Made by a program: the position numbers and the translations under genes
Shown here: in pieces, positions 34,380 to 43,543 of the stretch
Position numbering within the stretch: position 1 is the stretch's first letter
Layout: every line of letters starts with the position of its first letter
Notes under the pieces: generated by a model
The model's input: only the letters and a program-made list of their open reading frames with translations
The model's database searches: none
Told to the model about the DNA's origin: nothing
Assembly: GCF_030297135.1 (NCBI RefSeq)
Contig: NZ_AP028066.1
Location: 682,001-746,000 of the forward strand
Reading direction: 5' to 3'
Origin: Pseudoalteromonas apostichopi
GTDB taxonomy: Bacteria > Pseudomonadota > Gammaproteobacteria > Enterobacterales > Alteromonadaceae
Length of the DNA: 64,000 nt

Positions 34380-35507
34380 CTAGTGGTTATGCGGATCAAA
34401 TCCGCCTTTAGCTAGTTGTGATGCAATAAAAAATGCACCTTGGGTGACAACTTCAAGCCCGGCTTGAATATCCAGCACTTCACGATAATCGCCAAAACGT
34501 CTGCCGAGGTTCACTTCTTGGGCGACAAAGCCGCCATCGTCATCAACGACAAACAATTGCCAGTCACCATCTGCGCTGCGAGTTAATGCATTTTCAGGTA
34601 CAGCAAGTACTGCTTTATCCGTTTCAAAATGAAAATACACATCGGCAAACATGCCTGGATGCAAACTATGCTGAATGTTTTTTACCTCGAGCCTAACGGT
34701 GCGTGAGCGTGTTTGTTCATCAATGGTATGTGCTTCTTGAATAACTGTTGCTGGATAGCGATTACCGTTAACTTCTAACAGCGCCGTAGAGCCATTACTG
34801 ATAGTACGGTCTTGATTAGCTGAAAGCTGAGCAGCAACCCAAAGCGCTGATTCATCGGCTATTAGCATCAACTCAATCCCCGAATCGACTCGCTGACCTT
34901 GGGCAAAGTTATCGGTTAAAACTGCCCCCGATGTTTGTGCAAACAAGGTGTATTCACCGAGTTTTTCTGGGTTTATGGTGAGTGTTTTTGCAATAGCTTG
35001 TTTTGATAAACCAAAGGCAACTAATCGGCTATAAGCGACTTCATATTCAGCTTTAGCAGTTAGAATTTGCTTTTTGCTTACCGTACCAGCTGTCATTTTA
35101 GTTAGCCGTTTTAACTCGGCTTCAGCTAACCTAAATTCAGTTTGCTGGCTGGCCACTTCGCCACTAAATAAAGTGACTAAAGAGTCTCCTTTATTTACAT
35201 GCTGCCCTAATAAGGCATGGCGCTTTACAACAATTGAATCAACACGCGGTGACACTAAATAACTGGCATAGCCATTGGCTTTAATTTCGCCCGGTGCATA
35301 CAAGATTTGCTTGTGTTTTTTCAGTACAAGGCGCTCAATCTTGATATTAGCTAGTTGCTGTTGCTGCTCAGTTAAACTGACTTCATTAGCATGTTCAGCT
35401 TGCTCATTTTCTTGGTGATTATGCGCTTGTTCTGTCGCATAAATATTTGTCACAGTCATGTAGCATACGCACAGCAATGCATAACGCATAAAATTTCTTA
35501 AATACAT
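34380..35507 (-). CDS. RND efflux periplasmic adaptor (CzcB/CusB type)
   Basis: A 375-residue membrane-fusion protein. Signal peptide (residues 1-25), a His/Glu-rich N-terminal stretch (EQAHNHQENEQAEHANE) that may capture metal, then a lipoyl half-motif, a short helical hairpin (residues about 125-175), second lipoyl half, beta-barrel and membrane-proximal domains. It links the permease to an outer-membrane channel. It is the first full gene before the permease, after the small His/Cys-rich protein gene. The C-terminus ends in DPHNH. Confidence 0.85.
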   Translation of the reverse strand: MYLRNFMRYALLCVCYMTVTNIYATEQAHNHQENEQAEHANEVSLTEQQQQLANIKIERLVLKKHKQILYAPGEIKANGYASYLVSPRVDSIVVKRHALLGQHVNKGDSLVTLFSGEVASQQTEFRLAEAELKRLTKMTAGTVSKKQILTAKAEYEVAYSRLVAFGLSKQAIAKTLTINPEKLGEYTLFAQTSGAVLTDNFAQGQRVDSGIELMLIADESALWVAAQLSANQDRTISNGSTALLEVNGNRYPATVIQEAHTIDEQTRSRTVRLEVKNIQHSLHPGMFADVYFHFETDKAVLAVPENALTRSADGDWQLFVVDDDGGFVAQEVNLGRRFGDYREVLDIQAGLEVVTQGAFFIASQLAKGGFDPHNH

Positions 35508-35565
35508 ATATTGTCTCTTACTTAAAATGGGCTAAGCCCAAATAACATCTAAAAAGGGTTTGGGA

Positions 35566-35979
35566 TTAAGTAAGAGCTAAAATAGGTGGGCGATGTAGCG
35601 GTGCTAAGTCAGGCGATTTGAAGTTGAAATCAAGTGATTCAATTTTAGTGAAATAGACACCAGTAGGTTCAGACAATTGCAGCGAATCTAAAAATGCAGG
35701 GCTGTGACAAACATGACAATGGCCTTTCTCGGCTGAGTCAGACAACTGTTTGCTAAGCTCGTCATGCTCTGATTGATGTAGTTGATGATCGCCATTGGCA
35801 GCGCAATGAGCTTCAAGGTCAATTTCTTCTGATAGCAGTACCGAGGTGTGATTAAACGCAACATTATGATCGGCCACATCAAAGCTATCCAGCAGTGGCT
35901 GGAGCAATAATACGCTAATCAAAATAATAAATGCAGCTTTCACATTGAGCCTAAAAATTAGAACTAAAAATTGGTACAT
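35566..35979 (-). CDS. Small His/Cys-rich membrane-anchored protein, CzcI-like
   Basis: A 137-residue protein with one N-terminal membrane segment (about 5-30) and an extracytoplasmic region rich in His, Asp and Glu (HCAANGDHQLHQSEHDE) ending in a HCHVCH motif near residue 88. Small proteins of this kind often open czc-type operons and are thought to bind or sense the metal. It is 58 bp upstream of the adaptor gene on the same strand. Exact family not certain; DUF2946-type proteins share the HC..C.H motif. Confidence 0.6.
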   Translation of the reverse strand: MYQFLVLIFRLNVKAAFIILISVLLLQPLLDSFDVADHNVAFNHTSVLLSEEIDLEAHCAANGDHQLHQSEHDELSKQLSDSAEKGHCHVCHSPAFLDSLQLSEPTGVYFTKIESLDFNFKSPDLAPLHRPPILALT

Positions 35980-36113
35980 CGGCGCTAAATTAACAAATCC
36001 ACCCGCATTTGAACAGAAAATTATAATCTGTTAGCGAACAAACCAATACAAACATTTTATTACAAAGGCACGCATGGTATAAAAATAAAGCAAATCAATA
36101 ATTAGGTATTTAT

Positions 36114-36974
36114 ATGGGGCACGGACACCACCATCATCACGATACAAATAACCAAAGCACCCGCCAACTCATGCTGGCAATTGCAATTAATGTGTTATTA
36201 ACTGTCGCTCAGGTGATTGGCGGCCTCGTTTCTGGCAGCTTATCGTTAATTGCTGATGCGCTGCACAATTTAAGCGATGCCTCGTCGTTATTCATTGCCC
36301 TAATTGCCCGAAAAATTGGTGCCAAACCTGCTAATGATCGTTATCAATACGGTTATAAACGTGCTGAAATTTTAGCCACGCTATTTAACAGTTTAAGTTT
36401 AATTGTGATTGGTGGTTACTTGATTTTTGAAGCGATCACCAACTATTTAAACCCCGACCCCATTGATGGCTGGATCATCATTTGGGTTGCGGGTCTTGCG
36501 CTGGTTGTTGATCTTGTCACCGCCCTATTAACTTACAAAGCAGGTGCAAAAGACAGTATGAATATTCGTGCTGCGTTTATACATAATGTGTCTGATGCAC
36601 TAGCCTCAGTTGTGGTAATCATTGCGGGTACCTTAATCATTCTCTACCAGTGGTATATTGTTGATTTAATTGCCACTATGCTGATTTCAATGTATGTCAT
36701 TTATCACGGCATTTTACTGTTAATTGCCAGTAGTAAAATTTTAATGCAAGCAGCCCCTGATAATTTTGCTGTAACAGACGCTATCAATAGGCTTAAAGCC
36801 CAATTTGCAATCACTGATGTTGATTACCTTAAAACATGGCAGATAGATGATCATCACGTTCATTGCGAGCTAAAGTTTCGTGCCAAGCAAAGCATCAGTA
36901 ACGATGATATACGTCACTTTTTACATAACAACTTTGCAATTGAAAGCTGTACCATTGAACAAGTTTTAGTGTAA
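36114..36974 (+). CDS. Cation diffusion facilitator (ZitB/CzcD type)
   Basis: A 286-residue inner-membrane Zn2+/H+ antiporter of the CDF family. Very His-rich start (GHGHHHHHD), six transmembrane segments, the metal site HxxxD in helix II (ADALHNLSDA) and helix V (FIHNVSDALAS), and a cytoplasmic C-terminal domain with DDHHVHCEL. It is transcribed divergently from the RND operon, with a 134-bp shared control region. Together they suggest a zinc/cobalt/cadmium resistance locus. Confidence 0.9.
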   Translation: MGHGHHHHHDTNNQSTRQLMLAIAINVLLTVAQVIGGLVSGSLSLIADALHNLSDASSLFIALIARKIGAKPANDRYQYGYKRAEILATLFNSLSLIVIGGYLIFEAITNYLNPDPIDGWIIIWVAGLALVVDLVTALLTYKAGAKDSMNIRAAFIHNVSDALASVVVIIAGTLIILYQWYIVDLIATMLISMYVIYHGILLLIASSKILMQAAPDNFAVTDAINRLKAQFAITDVDYLKTWQIDDHHVHCELKFRAKQSISNDDIRHFLHNNFAIESCTIEQVLV

Positions 36975-37034
36975 ATGTTTCGCGTTATCATTTACTATTC
37001 AGTTTTGTGTTAAAGCAAACTGAAGGAACAAATC

Positions 37035-38108
37035 TTGTTAAAGTTGTGGTTACGTCGTACGCATTTATTACTTGCCTTAGTAAGCGGTTTATTTTTAATT
37101 TGTTTAAGTTTGACCGGTGCTTTGCTTATTTACGCAAAAGACATTCAATACCTTACTCAAAGTGATAGATGGACAGTAACGCCAGCGGCTTCAGCACTTG
37201 ATTTTGATAACCTCATCAATCACGTTTCAGCGTCAACTAAACAACCTGTTACTCTGGTAATGCCAGAGCAGCGCAGTGATCTAGCGTGGCAATTACAACT
37301 AGCAAATAACCGCTATGTGAGTGTTAATCCATACAATGGTCAGGTTTTACATGAATACGATTATTACAGTACGATTTATGGCTTTACCATGGCTTTGCAC
37401 CGCTGGCTGCTTTATGAAGATGGCGATAAAAGCCGCCCTCTAAGAAACTGGGTATCGGTGTGTGCGCTCATTCTTATTATTGAAATTCTGCTCGGCTTTT
37501 ATATTTGGGTTAAGCCAAAAAATCGTATGAAACGTTTGGCTATTAAGCGTAAAGCAAAGTTTAGAGTACTGATGTATCAGCTACATACCGTTTTGGGTGT
37601 GTATTTTTTAATTCCACTCATTTTAATTGCTTACACAGGTATGGCGTTTAACTGGAAAGAACAAACCAAAGCCGTATTAGAATTTGTGATGCAAGACACA
37701 GTTGAAGATAGACCTAAACCGCCAGCGGTTATTCCCCCTTTAGCGGATACGCCCTTTCAAGTGCAAAAAGCGTTTGATAACGCACAAACTGTATTTCCTG
37801 AGGGTAAGTTATTTAGAATTTATTTACCGAAAAAACCAAGTGACAACATAGGATTTAGAATAGAGAACCCAGGTGAAAGCCATGCCTATAGTTGGGTATG
37901 GGCAAACCCATATTCAGCCGATATTGTAGCAAGTTATGATGCCAGCGAAAGCTCTTTGACCACGCAAACTTGGAACTTCAAATATAAGTTTCATATTGGT
38001 GATTTTGCAGGCCCAATTGTGCAATTATTGTGGTTGATATTTGCTTTATCACCGTTATTTTTTACGATCTCAGGTGTTTACTTTTGGTACAAACGGCATT
38101 ACAGATAG
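37035..38108 (+). CDS. PepSY-associated membrane protein
   Basis: A 357-residue inner-membrane protein with four transmembrane segments (about 9-31, 138-158, 185-205, 330-352) and PepSY-type periplasmic domains between them. His residues in RRTHLLLALV, MALHRWLL, LHTVLGVY and KFHIGDF could bind heme, as in iron-regulated ferric-reductase-like PepSY proteins. TTG start with AAGGA nine bases upstream. The siderophore-type receptor gene downstream supports a role in iron reduction after uptake. Confidence 0.8.
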   Translation: MLKLWLRRTHLLLALVSGLFLICLSLTGALLIYAKDIQYLTQSDRWTVTPAASALDFDNLINHVSASTKQPVTLVMPEQRSDLAWQLQLANNRYVSVNPYNGQVLHEYDYYSTIYGFTMALHRWLLYEDGDKSRPLRNWVSVCALILIIEILLGFYIWVKPKNRMKRLAIKRKAKFRVLMYQLHTVLGVYFLIPLILIAYTGMAFNWKEQTKAVLEFVMQDTVEDRPKPPAVIPPLADTPFQVQKAFDNAQTVFPEGKLFRIYLPKKPSDNIGFRIENPGESHAYSWVWANPYSADIVASYDASESSLTTQTWNFKYKFHIGDFAGPIVQLLWLIFALSPLFFTISGVYFWYKRHYR

Positions 38109-38469
38109 ACACTTTATCTGACAGATTAATTATACAACGGCCTTTCATCATTAAACGAATTCATATTCTCGGCCAAAGCTATATTACTGCGTATATATAA
38201 TCACATGAATGTGTAAAATTGGTGTCAAAACACTTGATGCTAAAGTGGCAATCAACCACATCGCTATATCAACTGTTTATTCACAAATTTGGGTGCTGCC
38301 TGCTAGGTAACACTAGAAATATCAGTAACACCTATGTTAGCGCATTAAAACCAATACTCTGAACACGCAAAATTAGTAAGGGTTCAAATATAATACTCAC
38401 CTATTAAGCATCCATTGAACATTCGTGGATGCTAAATTCATCGCTATATAACAGAACCAAAGAACTTAT

Positions 38470-38488
38470 TGCAAATCATTATCATTAA
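38470..38488 (+). promoter_or_regulatory. Fur-box-like site
   Basis: The 19 bases contain AAATCATTATCATT, a close match to the half of the Fur consensus GATAATGATAATCATTATC. It lies 63 bp before the receptor start. The rest of the 440-bp gap from 38109 shows no gene. Confidence 0.6.
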
Positions 38489-38551
38489 CCTTGCCTTTAC
38501 TCTTCTTTACATTTAGACTGCCGCACAATCAAACAAGAATTAAGGACAAGC

Positions 38552-40687
38552 ATGTTAAAAACCTCGCTGACTCTGGTCGCTATTGCAATTAGCAGCCAAT
38601 CATTTGCTGATGATGCCATCAATAAAAACCTTACCGCAGAAGAAATGGAACACGTTGTTGTATCAGGCAGCCGTGTATTTGAAAGCATTGATGAAGTCCC
38701 AGCTTCTGTCACTATTATTAGCCAACAGCAAATTGAAGAACATTTAAAAGTTAATCCAGAATTACAAAGCTTACTTGCGCAAATGGTACCAGGCCTTGCA
38801 CCAGATACCGGCAGTTCGAGTAATACAGGTCAGAGTTTACGTGGTCGTGCACCACTTGTAATGATCGATGGAGTGCCACAGTCGACACCACTCAGAAACG
38901 GCTCATTAGGAGTTAAAACACTCGATCCAAGCGCCATTGCTCGTATCGAAGTGATCAAAGGCGCTACCTCTGTTTATGGTAATGGTGCATCGGGCGGTAT
39001 CATTAACTACATCACAAAGCAGGCAACAAGTGATGGTCAGCCAGAAGGTGAGATCAGCCTATCGTCACGTTTTAGTGCAGTTAAATTAGAAGAAAGCGCC
39101 GGTGCGCGAGTCTCTGCAGCAATTAATGGTCGTGCTGATAAAATTAGCTATTTATTTACCGCAAGTTACGAAGAAAATGGTGTTCAACGTGACGCAGAAG
39201 GCGATATTCTTGGCTTGCAGTATGGTTTATCTGATGCAGTAACAGAAAACTACTTTACCAAACTCGGCTATGATTTTGATGATGAGAAGCAGCTGCAATT
39301 TAGCTATAACTACTTTAGCTCTCAACAAAAAACCGATTTAGGTGACGTTGTTGGTAACCTGAACGATGGCGATAAAACTTATGCGATTCATGTACCTAAA
39401 GAGCTTCAAAAGCAAGGTAAACCACAAGGCCCAGACGGTAACGAAAACATAACCTTAAAATATACAGACTACGCCCTATTTACTAATACACAAATGACGC
39501 TCGATCTGTATATGCAAGACATCGAGAATGTGTTTTTCTTTTCTACAAACTTAGCTAACCCAGACGAAGGTTACGAAGGCGGCCAATCAATTATTCGCTC
39601 AGAAAAGAAAGGGGCGCGCGCTACCTTTAATACCCTTGTTGATTTTGACAATGTTGAAGCCACCTTTATTTATGGCCTAGATGCACTGAATGATGTGACT
39701 TCTCAACCGCTTGTTGATGGCCGTGTTTGGGTACCAGAGATGGATATGGAAAGCCTTGCTGGCTTTTTACAAACAAAGTGGGTTATCGATAATGATTTAA
39801 TCATTAAAGCGGGTGTGCGCCAAGAGAGTATTGATTTAACCGTTGATGACTACAACACCTTAAAGCTTTGTCGCTCAGAAACACAGTGCTCAGTGCCACT
39901 TAGTGTAAAGGGTGACACTATTGATTACGATGCAACCACCTATAACGTAGGTGTTAAATACAATTTGCTTGATGCCTTCAGCCCGTTTGCCAATTATTCA
40001 CAAGGTTCTGATATCTCAGATATTGGCCGCTTATTACGTTCTGCAACAGTAAATGATATTGGCCTAATTCAAACAGAAGCATCAATCATCGATAACTATG
40101 AAATTGGCTTTACATCACAGTTTGATGACTTACGTTTTGAATTTGCAGCTTACCGCAGTACGTCAGAGTTTGGCACCACTAATAGCTTTAATGAGGTAAC
40201 GGGTGTCTATGAGCCAGTAAGAGCGCCACAAGAGATCTGGGGTTACGAAACACTAATCGATTATAAAATTAATCCAACCCTAAAACTTGTTGCAACCTAC
40301 AGCTATGTTGAAGGTAAGAACACCGAAGACGACATTTACTTAGGTTCTCGCCAAATAAGCCCACCAAAAGGTACTGCTAATTTAAACTGGCAACCAAATG
40401 ATGAATTATCACTCACTGTGAGTTATTTATATGTGGGTTCACGCAAACGCTTTGAGCCAAATGCAGAGGATGACTTTGTTGGTGATCAAGGTCCAATTAG
40501 CAGTTACAACCTATTTAACCTAAGCAGTCGTTATAACTTTAGCAACAACTGGCAAGCGTTTATGGGTGTAGAAAACCTATTTAATAATGATTACTACCCT
40601 GCCCGTGCGCAGTCTTATACTTATGGTGGCTATAACATTAAAGGTTTAGGTACGACCATGACACTCGGTGCAACTTATAGCTTCTAA
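38552..40687 (+). CDS. TonB-dependent siderophore/heme-type receptor
   Basis: A 711-residue outer-membrane receptor. Signal peptide to about residue 19, TonB-box-like EHVVVSGSR, plug with SLRGRAPLVMIDGVPQ and VIKGATSVYGNGASGGIINY, then a barrel ending in LGATYSF. The plug phrasing is that of ferric-siderophore receptors. AAGGAC lies seven bases before the ATG; a Fur-box-like sequence lies upstream and a terminator downstream. The PepSY protein upstream may reduce the imported iron. Confidence 0.88.
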   Translation: MLKTSLTLVAIAISSQSFADDAINKNLTAEEMEHVVVSGSRVFESIDEVPASVTIISQQQIEEHLKVNPELQSLLAQMVPGLAPDTGSSSNTGQSLRGRAPLVMIDGVPQSTPLRNGSLGVKTLDPSAIARIEVIKGATSVYGNGASGGIINYITKQATSDGQPEGEISLSSRFSAVKLEESAGARVSAAINGRADKISYLFTASYEENGVQRDAEGDILGLQYGLSDAVTENYFTKLGYDFDDEKQLQFSYNYFSSQQKTDLGDVVGNLNDGDKTYAIHVPKELQKQGKPQGPDGNENITLKYTDYALFTNTQMTLDLYMQDIENVFFFSTNLANPDEGYEGGQSIIRSEKKGARATFNTLVDFDNVEATFIYGLDALNDVTSQPLVDGRVWVPEMDMESLAGFLQTKWVIDNDLIIKAGVRQESIDLTVDDYNTLKLCRSETQCSVPLSVKGDTIDYDATTYNVGVKYNLLDAFSPFANYSQGSDISDIGRLLRSATVNDIGLIQTEASIIDNYEIGFTSQFDDLRFEFAAYRSTSEFGTTNSFNEVTGVYEPVRAPQEIWGYETLIDYKINPTLKLVATYSYVEGKNTEDDIYLGSRQISPPKGTANLNWQPNDELSLTVSYLYVGSRKRFEPNAEDDFVGDQGPISSYNLFNLSSRYNFSNNWQAFMGVENLFNNDYYPARAQSYTYGGYNIKGLGTTMTLGATYSF

Positions 40688-40709
40688 AGCAGTTTTTGTT
40701 TAGAGCAAC

Positions 40710-40735
40710 AAGCCCTTCTTAGTAAGGGCTTTTCA
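40710..40735 (+). terminator. Rho-independent terminator
   Basis: AAGCCCTT pairs with AAGGGCTT across a 6-base loop, followed by TTCATTT; 23 bp after the receptor stop. Confidence 0.8.
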
Positions 40736-40895
40736 TTTAAGAATAGAAACGATAAATTGTTCATTTATCAACCATTAACGCAAACTTAAACGAGAATCAC
40801 ACTCAATAGTAAACAACTGATTTACAAAGGAAAATGTTTGCAATCTTATTTTTATATACTACAATTATCGCAACTTGGAATTCGAGGACAGCATT

Positions 40896-41369
40896 ATGAA
40901 AGGTAACCAAAAAGTCATCGATAGTTTTAATAAACTACTCGCAAACGAATTAGCTGCTATAGATCAATACTTTATTCATTCTCGTATGTATGACGATTGG
41001 GGCCTAAATAAGCTGTATGAGCGTCTTAACCACGAAATGGAAGAAGAAAAAGACCACGCTGATTGGTTGATAAAACGTATTCTATTTTTAGAAGGCGTAC
41101 CAAACATGACTAAACGTCGTGATTTATTAATTGGCTCAGACGTTAAAAGCATGATGCAAAATGACTTAACACTTGAGCTAGAAGTTGTTGACTGCGTTAA
41201 AGAAGCTATTTCAATTTGTGAACAAGAAAAAGACTATCAATCACGCGAAGTGCTTGAAAAGCTATTATTTGATACAGAAGAAGATCATGTTTACTGGTTA
41301 GAACAACAGCTGGGTCTAATCGACAAAATTGGTAGCCAAAACTACCATCAATCTCAAATGGGCGAATAG
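40896..41369 (+). CDS. bfr: Bacterioferritin, ferroxidase-type subunit
   Basis: A 157-residue iron-storage subunit. By alignment with E. coli Bfr from memory, ferroxidase ligands are present: E18, E51, H54, E94, E128 and H131. The heme-ligating Met52 is replaced by Lys, so this subunit should not bind heme in the usual way. ATG at 40896 has GAGGA nine bases upstream; the TTG at 40875 is just in frame. The second subunit follows after 11 bp. Likely forms mixed 24-mers that oxidise and store iron. Confidence 0.9.
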   Translation: MKGNQKVIDSFNKLLANELAAIDQYFIHSRMYDDWGLNKLYERLNHEMEEEKDHADWLIKRILFLEGVPNMTKRRDLLIGSDVKSMMQNDLTLELEVVDCVKEAISICEQEKDYQSREVLEKLLFDTEEDHVYWLEQQLGLIDKIGSQNYHQSQMGE

Positions 41370-41380
41370 AGGCTAATTGT

Positions 41381-41845
41381 ATGAAAGGCGATAAAAGCGT
41401 CATTGCTGCACTTAATAAAGTATTAGCGAATGAATTAGTGGGTATTAACCAATACTTTTTACACGCTCGTATGTTTAAAGATTTTGGTTTTTCAAAATTA
41501 GACAAAGCTGATTACAAAGTATCTATTCAAAAAATGAAAAACGCCGACCGTTTAATTGAGCGTATTTTGTTTTTAGAAGGTTTACCAAACTTACAAGATT
41601 TAGGTCGCCTACGTATTGGTGAAAACTCAGAAGAAATGATCGAAGCTAACATGAGCTTTGAACTTGATTCATTAGTCGATCTTAAAGCGGGAATTAAACT
41701 TGCTGAAGAGAAAAAAGATTACATCAGCCGTGAAGCGTTAGATAACATCTTAAATGAGCAAGAAGAACAGATTGATTGGCTTGAAACACAGCAACAGTTA
41801 ATCAAAACCGCAGGGCTTGAGAATTACCTGCAATCTCAAATGTAA
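41381..41845 (+). CDS. bfr: Bacterioferritin, heme-binding subunit without ferroxidase centre
   Basis: A 154-residue bacterioferritin. It keeps Met52 (QKMKNAD), the heme ligand, but the ferroxidase positions have changed: Glu51 is Lys, His54 is Asn, and the late His130 is Gln. It is therefore complementary to the preceding subunit, as in two-subunit bacterioferritins of some Pseudomonas and Neisseria. Same operon, followed by a strong terminator. No bacterioferritin-associated ferredoxin gene is adjacent. Confidence 0.9.
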   Translation: MKGDKSVIAALNKVLANELVGINQYFLHARMFKDFGFSKLDKADYKVSIQKMKNADRLIERILFLEGLPNLQDLGRLRIGENSEEMIEANMSFELDSLVDLKAGIKLAEEKKDYISREALDNILNEQEEQIDWLETQQQLIKTAGLENYLQSQM

Positions 41846-41858
41846 TTTGCTAAAACTT

Positions 41859-41885
41859 AAAAAAGCAGCCTAGGCTGCTTTTTTT
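41859..41885 (+). terminator. Rho-independent terminator
   Basis: AAAGCAGCC pairs with GGCTGCTTT across a TA loop and is followed by a T-run. It can also act for the convergent channel gene. Confidence 0.88.
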
Positions 41886-41902
41886 ATGGCAAAAATTTGT
41901 GC

Positions 41903-42376
41903 TTAATCGTCATCGCGATCAATGATTGACACTTTATTACTTAAAATTAAAGAGTTAGGAATTAAATGCACCGCTCCCTCGCCTTTAATTGTGATATAGC
42001 GCAAATTAAGGTCAATCACTGTGCCCTTTGAATTACTCACTTCAATGTAATTACCAAGCTTAATGGGCTTATAAAGCACAATCATGACACCTGCTACTAG
42101 ATTCGAAATAGCATCCTTCAACGCAAAACCCAAAGCAAAGCCTGTTAGGCCTAAGCCGGCAACTAAAGCGGCAACGTCAAAACCCAGTTTCGATAACGCA
42201 AGCACAATACCAATGAATAATAAGATAGCGCGCTGCGAGTTAGAAATAAGCCGAAAAGTTTCAAGAGCGGTTGAATCAAAGCGTCGTTGAAATTGTTTAA
42301 TAGCATGGTCTATAACCAGGCTTGCAATGTAAAAGGCGGCGATAACTAAAAGTGCTTGAATAAATTGGCTAGTCAT
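41903..42376 (-). CDS. Small mechanosensitive-channel (MscS-type) protein
   Basis: A 157-residue protein with three membrane segments; the third holds the MscS pore motif (AALVAGLGLTGFALGFALKDAISNLVAG), followed by the beta domain (LGNYIEV...GTVIDLNLRYITIKGEG). It ends soon after that domain and so lacks the C-terminal alpha/beta cage of the 286-residue MscS. Small MscS members of this length are common in proteobacteria. Releases solutes during osmotic downshock, by analogy. Confidence 0.82.
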   Translation of the reverse strand: MTSQFIQALLVIAAFYIASLVIDHAIKQFQRRFDSTALETFRLISNSQRAILLFIGIVLALSKLGFDVAALVAGLGLTGFALGFALKDAISNLVAGVMIVLYKPIKLGNYIEVSNSKGTVIDLNLRYITIKGEGAVHLIPNSLILSNKVSIIDRDDD

Positions 42377-42435
42377 AGAATTTTCAATTAAAAATAAAAG
42401 CCCATAATAGGCTTGAAATTGCGTTAGACAAACAT

Positions 42436-42891
42436 TTATTGCTTTTCAAACACACATGAAACTTCAGGTTTATTCAGTGTGTAAGTGATATTGCCATTAT
42501 CTTTAAAACGCAGATCTTCAGTTGTTGAACCGTTATCGTCTTCATTTTCACAGCGAAAGTAGCGCTTAGTTCTGACAATCCCATTTACAAAGTATTTTAA
42601 CTTCGAGCTGACAACACAAAAATTTGGGATCTTCTTTACCTGCGTACCGTTATGTAAGTCACTAAAGTCGATTAATGTTCCTAAGCTAAATCCTTGAGTT
42701 GTTTCTTTTATCAATGAAAAGGAGGCGTTTTGACAAACCACATCACTGCCTGCTTTCACTTTGTAGTCACCTTGTTTATCTTTAATCAGAGCCAAAAACT
42801 GCGTTTTATTGCTCGGCTTCACATCAAGTAGAGCACTAGCAATTGACGAGGTTGATAGTAAAAAAGCCACTAAACAAAAGTAATATCTCAT
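42436..42891 (-). CDS. Exported protein of unknown function
   Basis: A 151-residue protein with a signal peptide (cleavage near ASA, residue 20) and four Cys in the mature part (about residues 53, 92, 114 and 146), likely two disulfides. The mature part is beta-rich. It lies 60 bp upstream of the MscS-like gene. No family recognised. Confidence 0.6.
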   Translation of the reverse strand: MRYYFCLVAFLLSTSSIASALLDVKPSNKTQFLALIKDKQGDYKVKAGSDVVCQNASFSLIKETTQGFSLGTLIDFSDLHNGTQVKKIPNFCVVSSKLKYFVNGIVRTKRYFRCENEDDNGSTTEDLRFKDNGNITYTLNKPEVSCVFEKQ

Positions 42892-43075
42892 TGAAAATCC
42901 ATAAACTTATAGACACTTTACTAGCATAGCATGCTGATTAAGGTTGGTGAATTTATAACGCATTAGTTAATACGATAAAAAAATGCTTTTGGTTCTATTT
43001 TATGAACTTTGCATAAGCAACCAATCTGTTTATGTGCTATAAATTTTAATGATGAAAATTTTTGGAGGGAATCAA

Positions 43076-43507
43076 ATGAAAATAATCAAACTCATCGCTT
43101 TAACAACATTTTTAACCCTAGCTAGCACACAAAGCCTAGCCAGTGATGACGACTGGAAGTCCATCGCCGAGAAAAAAGTCAGCTACAAAAGCGAAACCGA
43201 TACCGTTAATCCTATCACCAGCAGTAACTACAGCCATATTAAAATTAAATGTACCCATGGCACTGTGAATCTTAAGAAAATTAAAGTTGTTATGAATAAC
43301 GGTGAAGAAAAAGTGTTTGATAACCTAGGGGTTTTAACCAAAGGGATGTCGTCACGTAGTTTAAGCTTACCAGACAAAAACGACGCTAAACTCGATAAAA
43401 TCAAACTTGAATATGAATCGGTAGGCAGCACAGCCCTTAGTATGGCAGGTGTAACCGAAAAAGCAGAAGTTGAGATTCTCGCGAAAAAAGCAAAGAAAGA
43501 AGATTAA
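43076..43507 (+). CDS. Exported small protein, possibly DUF2541-like
   Basis: A 143-residue periplasmic protein: signal peptide ending in SLA (residue about 23), then a beta-rich domain with KVSYKSETDTVNP, a KIKCTHGTVNLKKIKVVMNNGEEKVF core (single Cys) and a Lys-rich tail (KKAKKED). The layout resembles YaaI/DUF2541-type proteins, where the domain reports on small displacements of charge; this is a weak match. ATG at 43076 has GGAGGGA just upstream. Confidence 0.55.
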   Translation: MKIIKLIALTTFLTLASTQSLASDDDWKSIAEKKVSYKSETDTVNPITSSNYSHIKIKCTHGTVNLKKIKVVMNNGEEKVFDNLGVLTKGMSSRSLSLPDKNDAKLDKIKLEYESVGSTALSMAGVTEKAEVEILAKKAKKED

Positions 43508-43508
43508 A

Positions 43509-43543
43509 GTTGCGAGTTGCGAGTTGCGAGTTGCGAGTTGCGA
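43509..43543. repeat. Tandem 7-bp repeat (GTTGCGA)5
   Basis: Five perfect copies of GTTGCGA directly after the stop codon of the exported protein. The same word occurs in degenerate form next to the second composite repeat (around 53761-53786). Confidence 0.95.

Noticed and set aside
36990..37034. Hairpin TTCAGTTT/AAACTGAA before the PepSY gene considered as a regulatory switch
   Set aside because: Eight AT-rich pairs in an AT-rich gap are weak evidence; no alternative structure is evident.
43509..43543. Tandem repeat considered as a CRISPR remnant
   Set aside because: The unit is 7 bp with no spacers; it is a simple tandem repeat.
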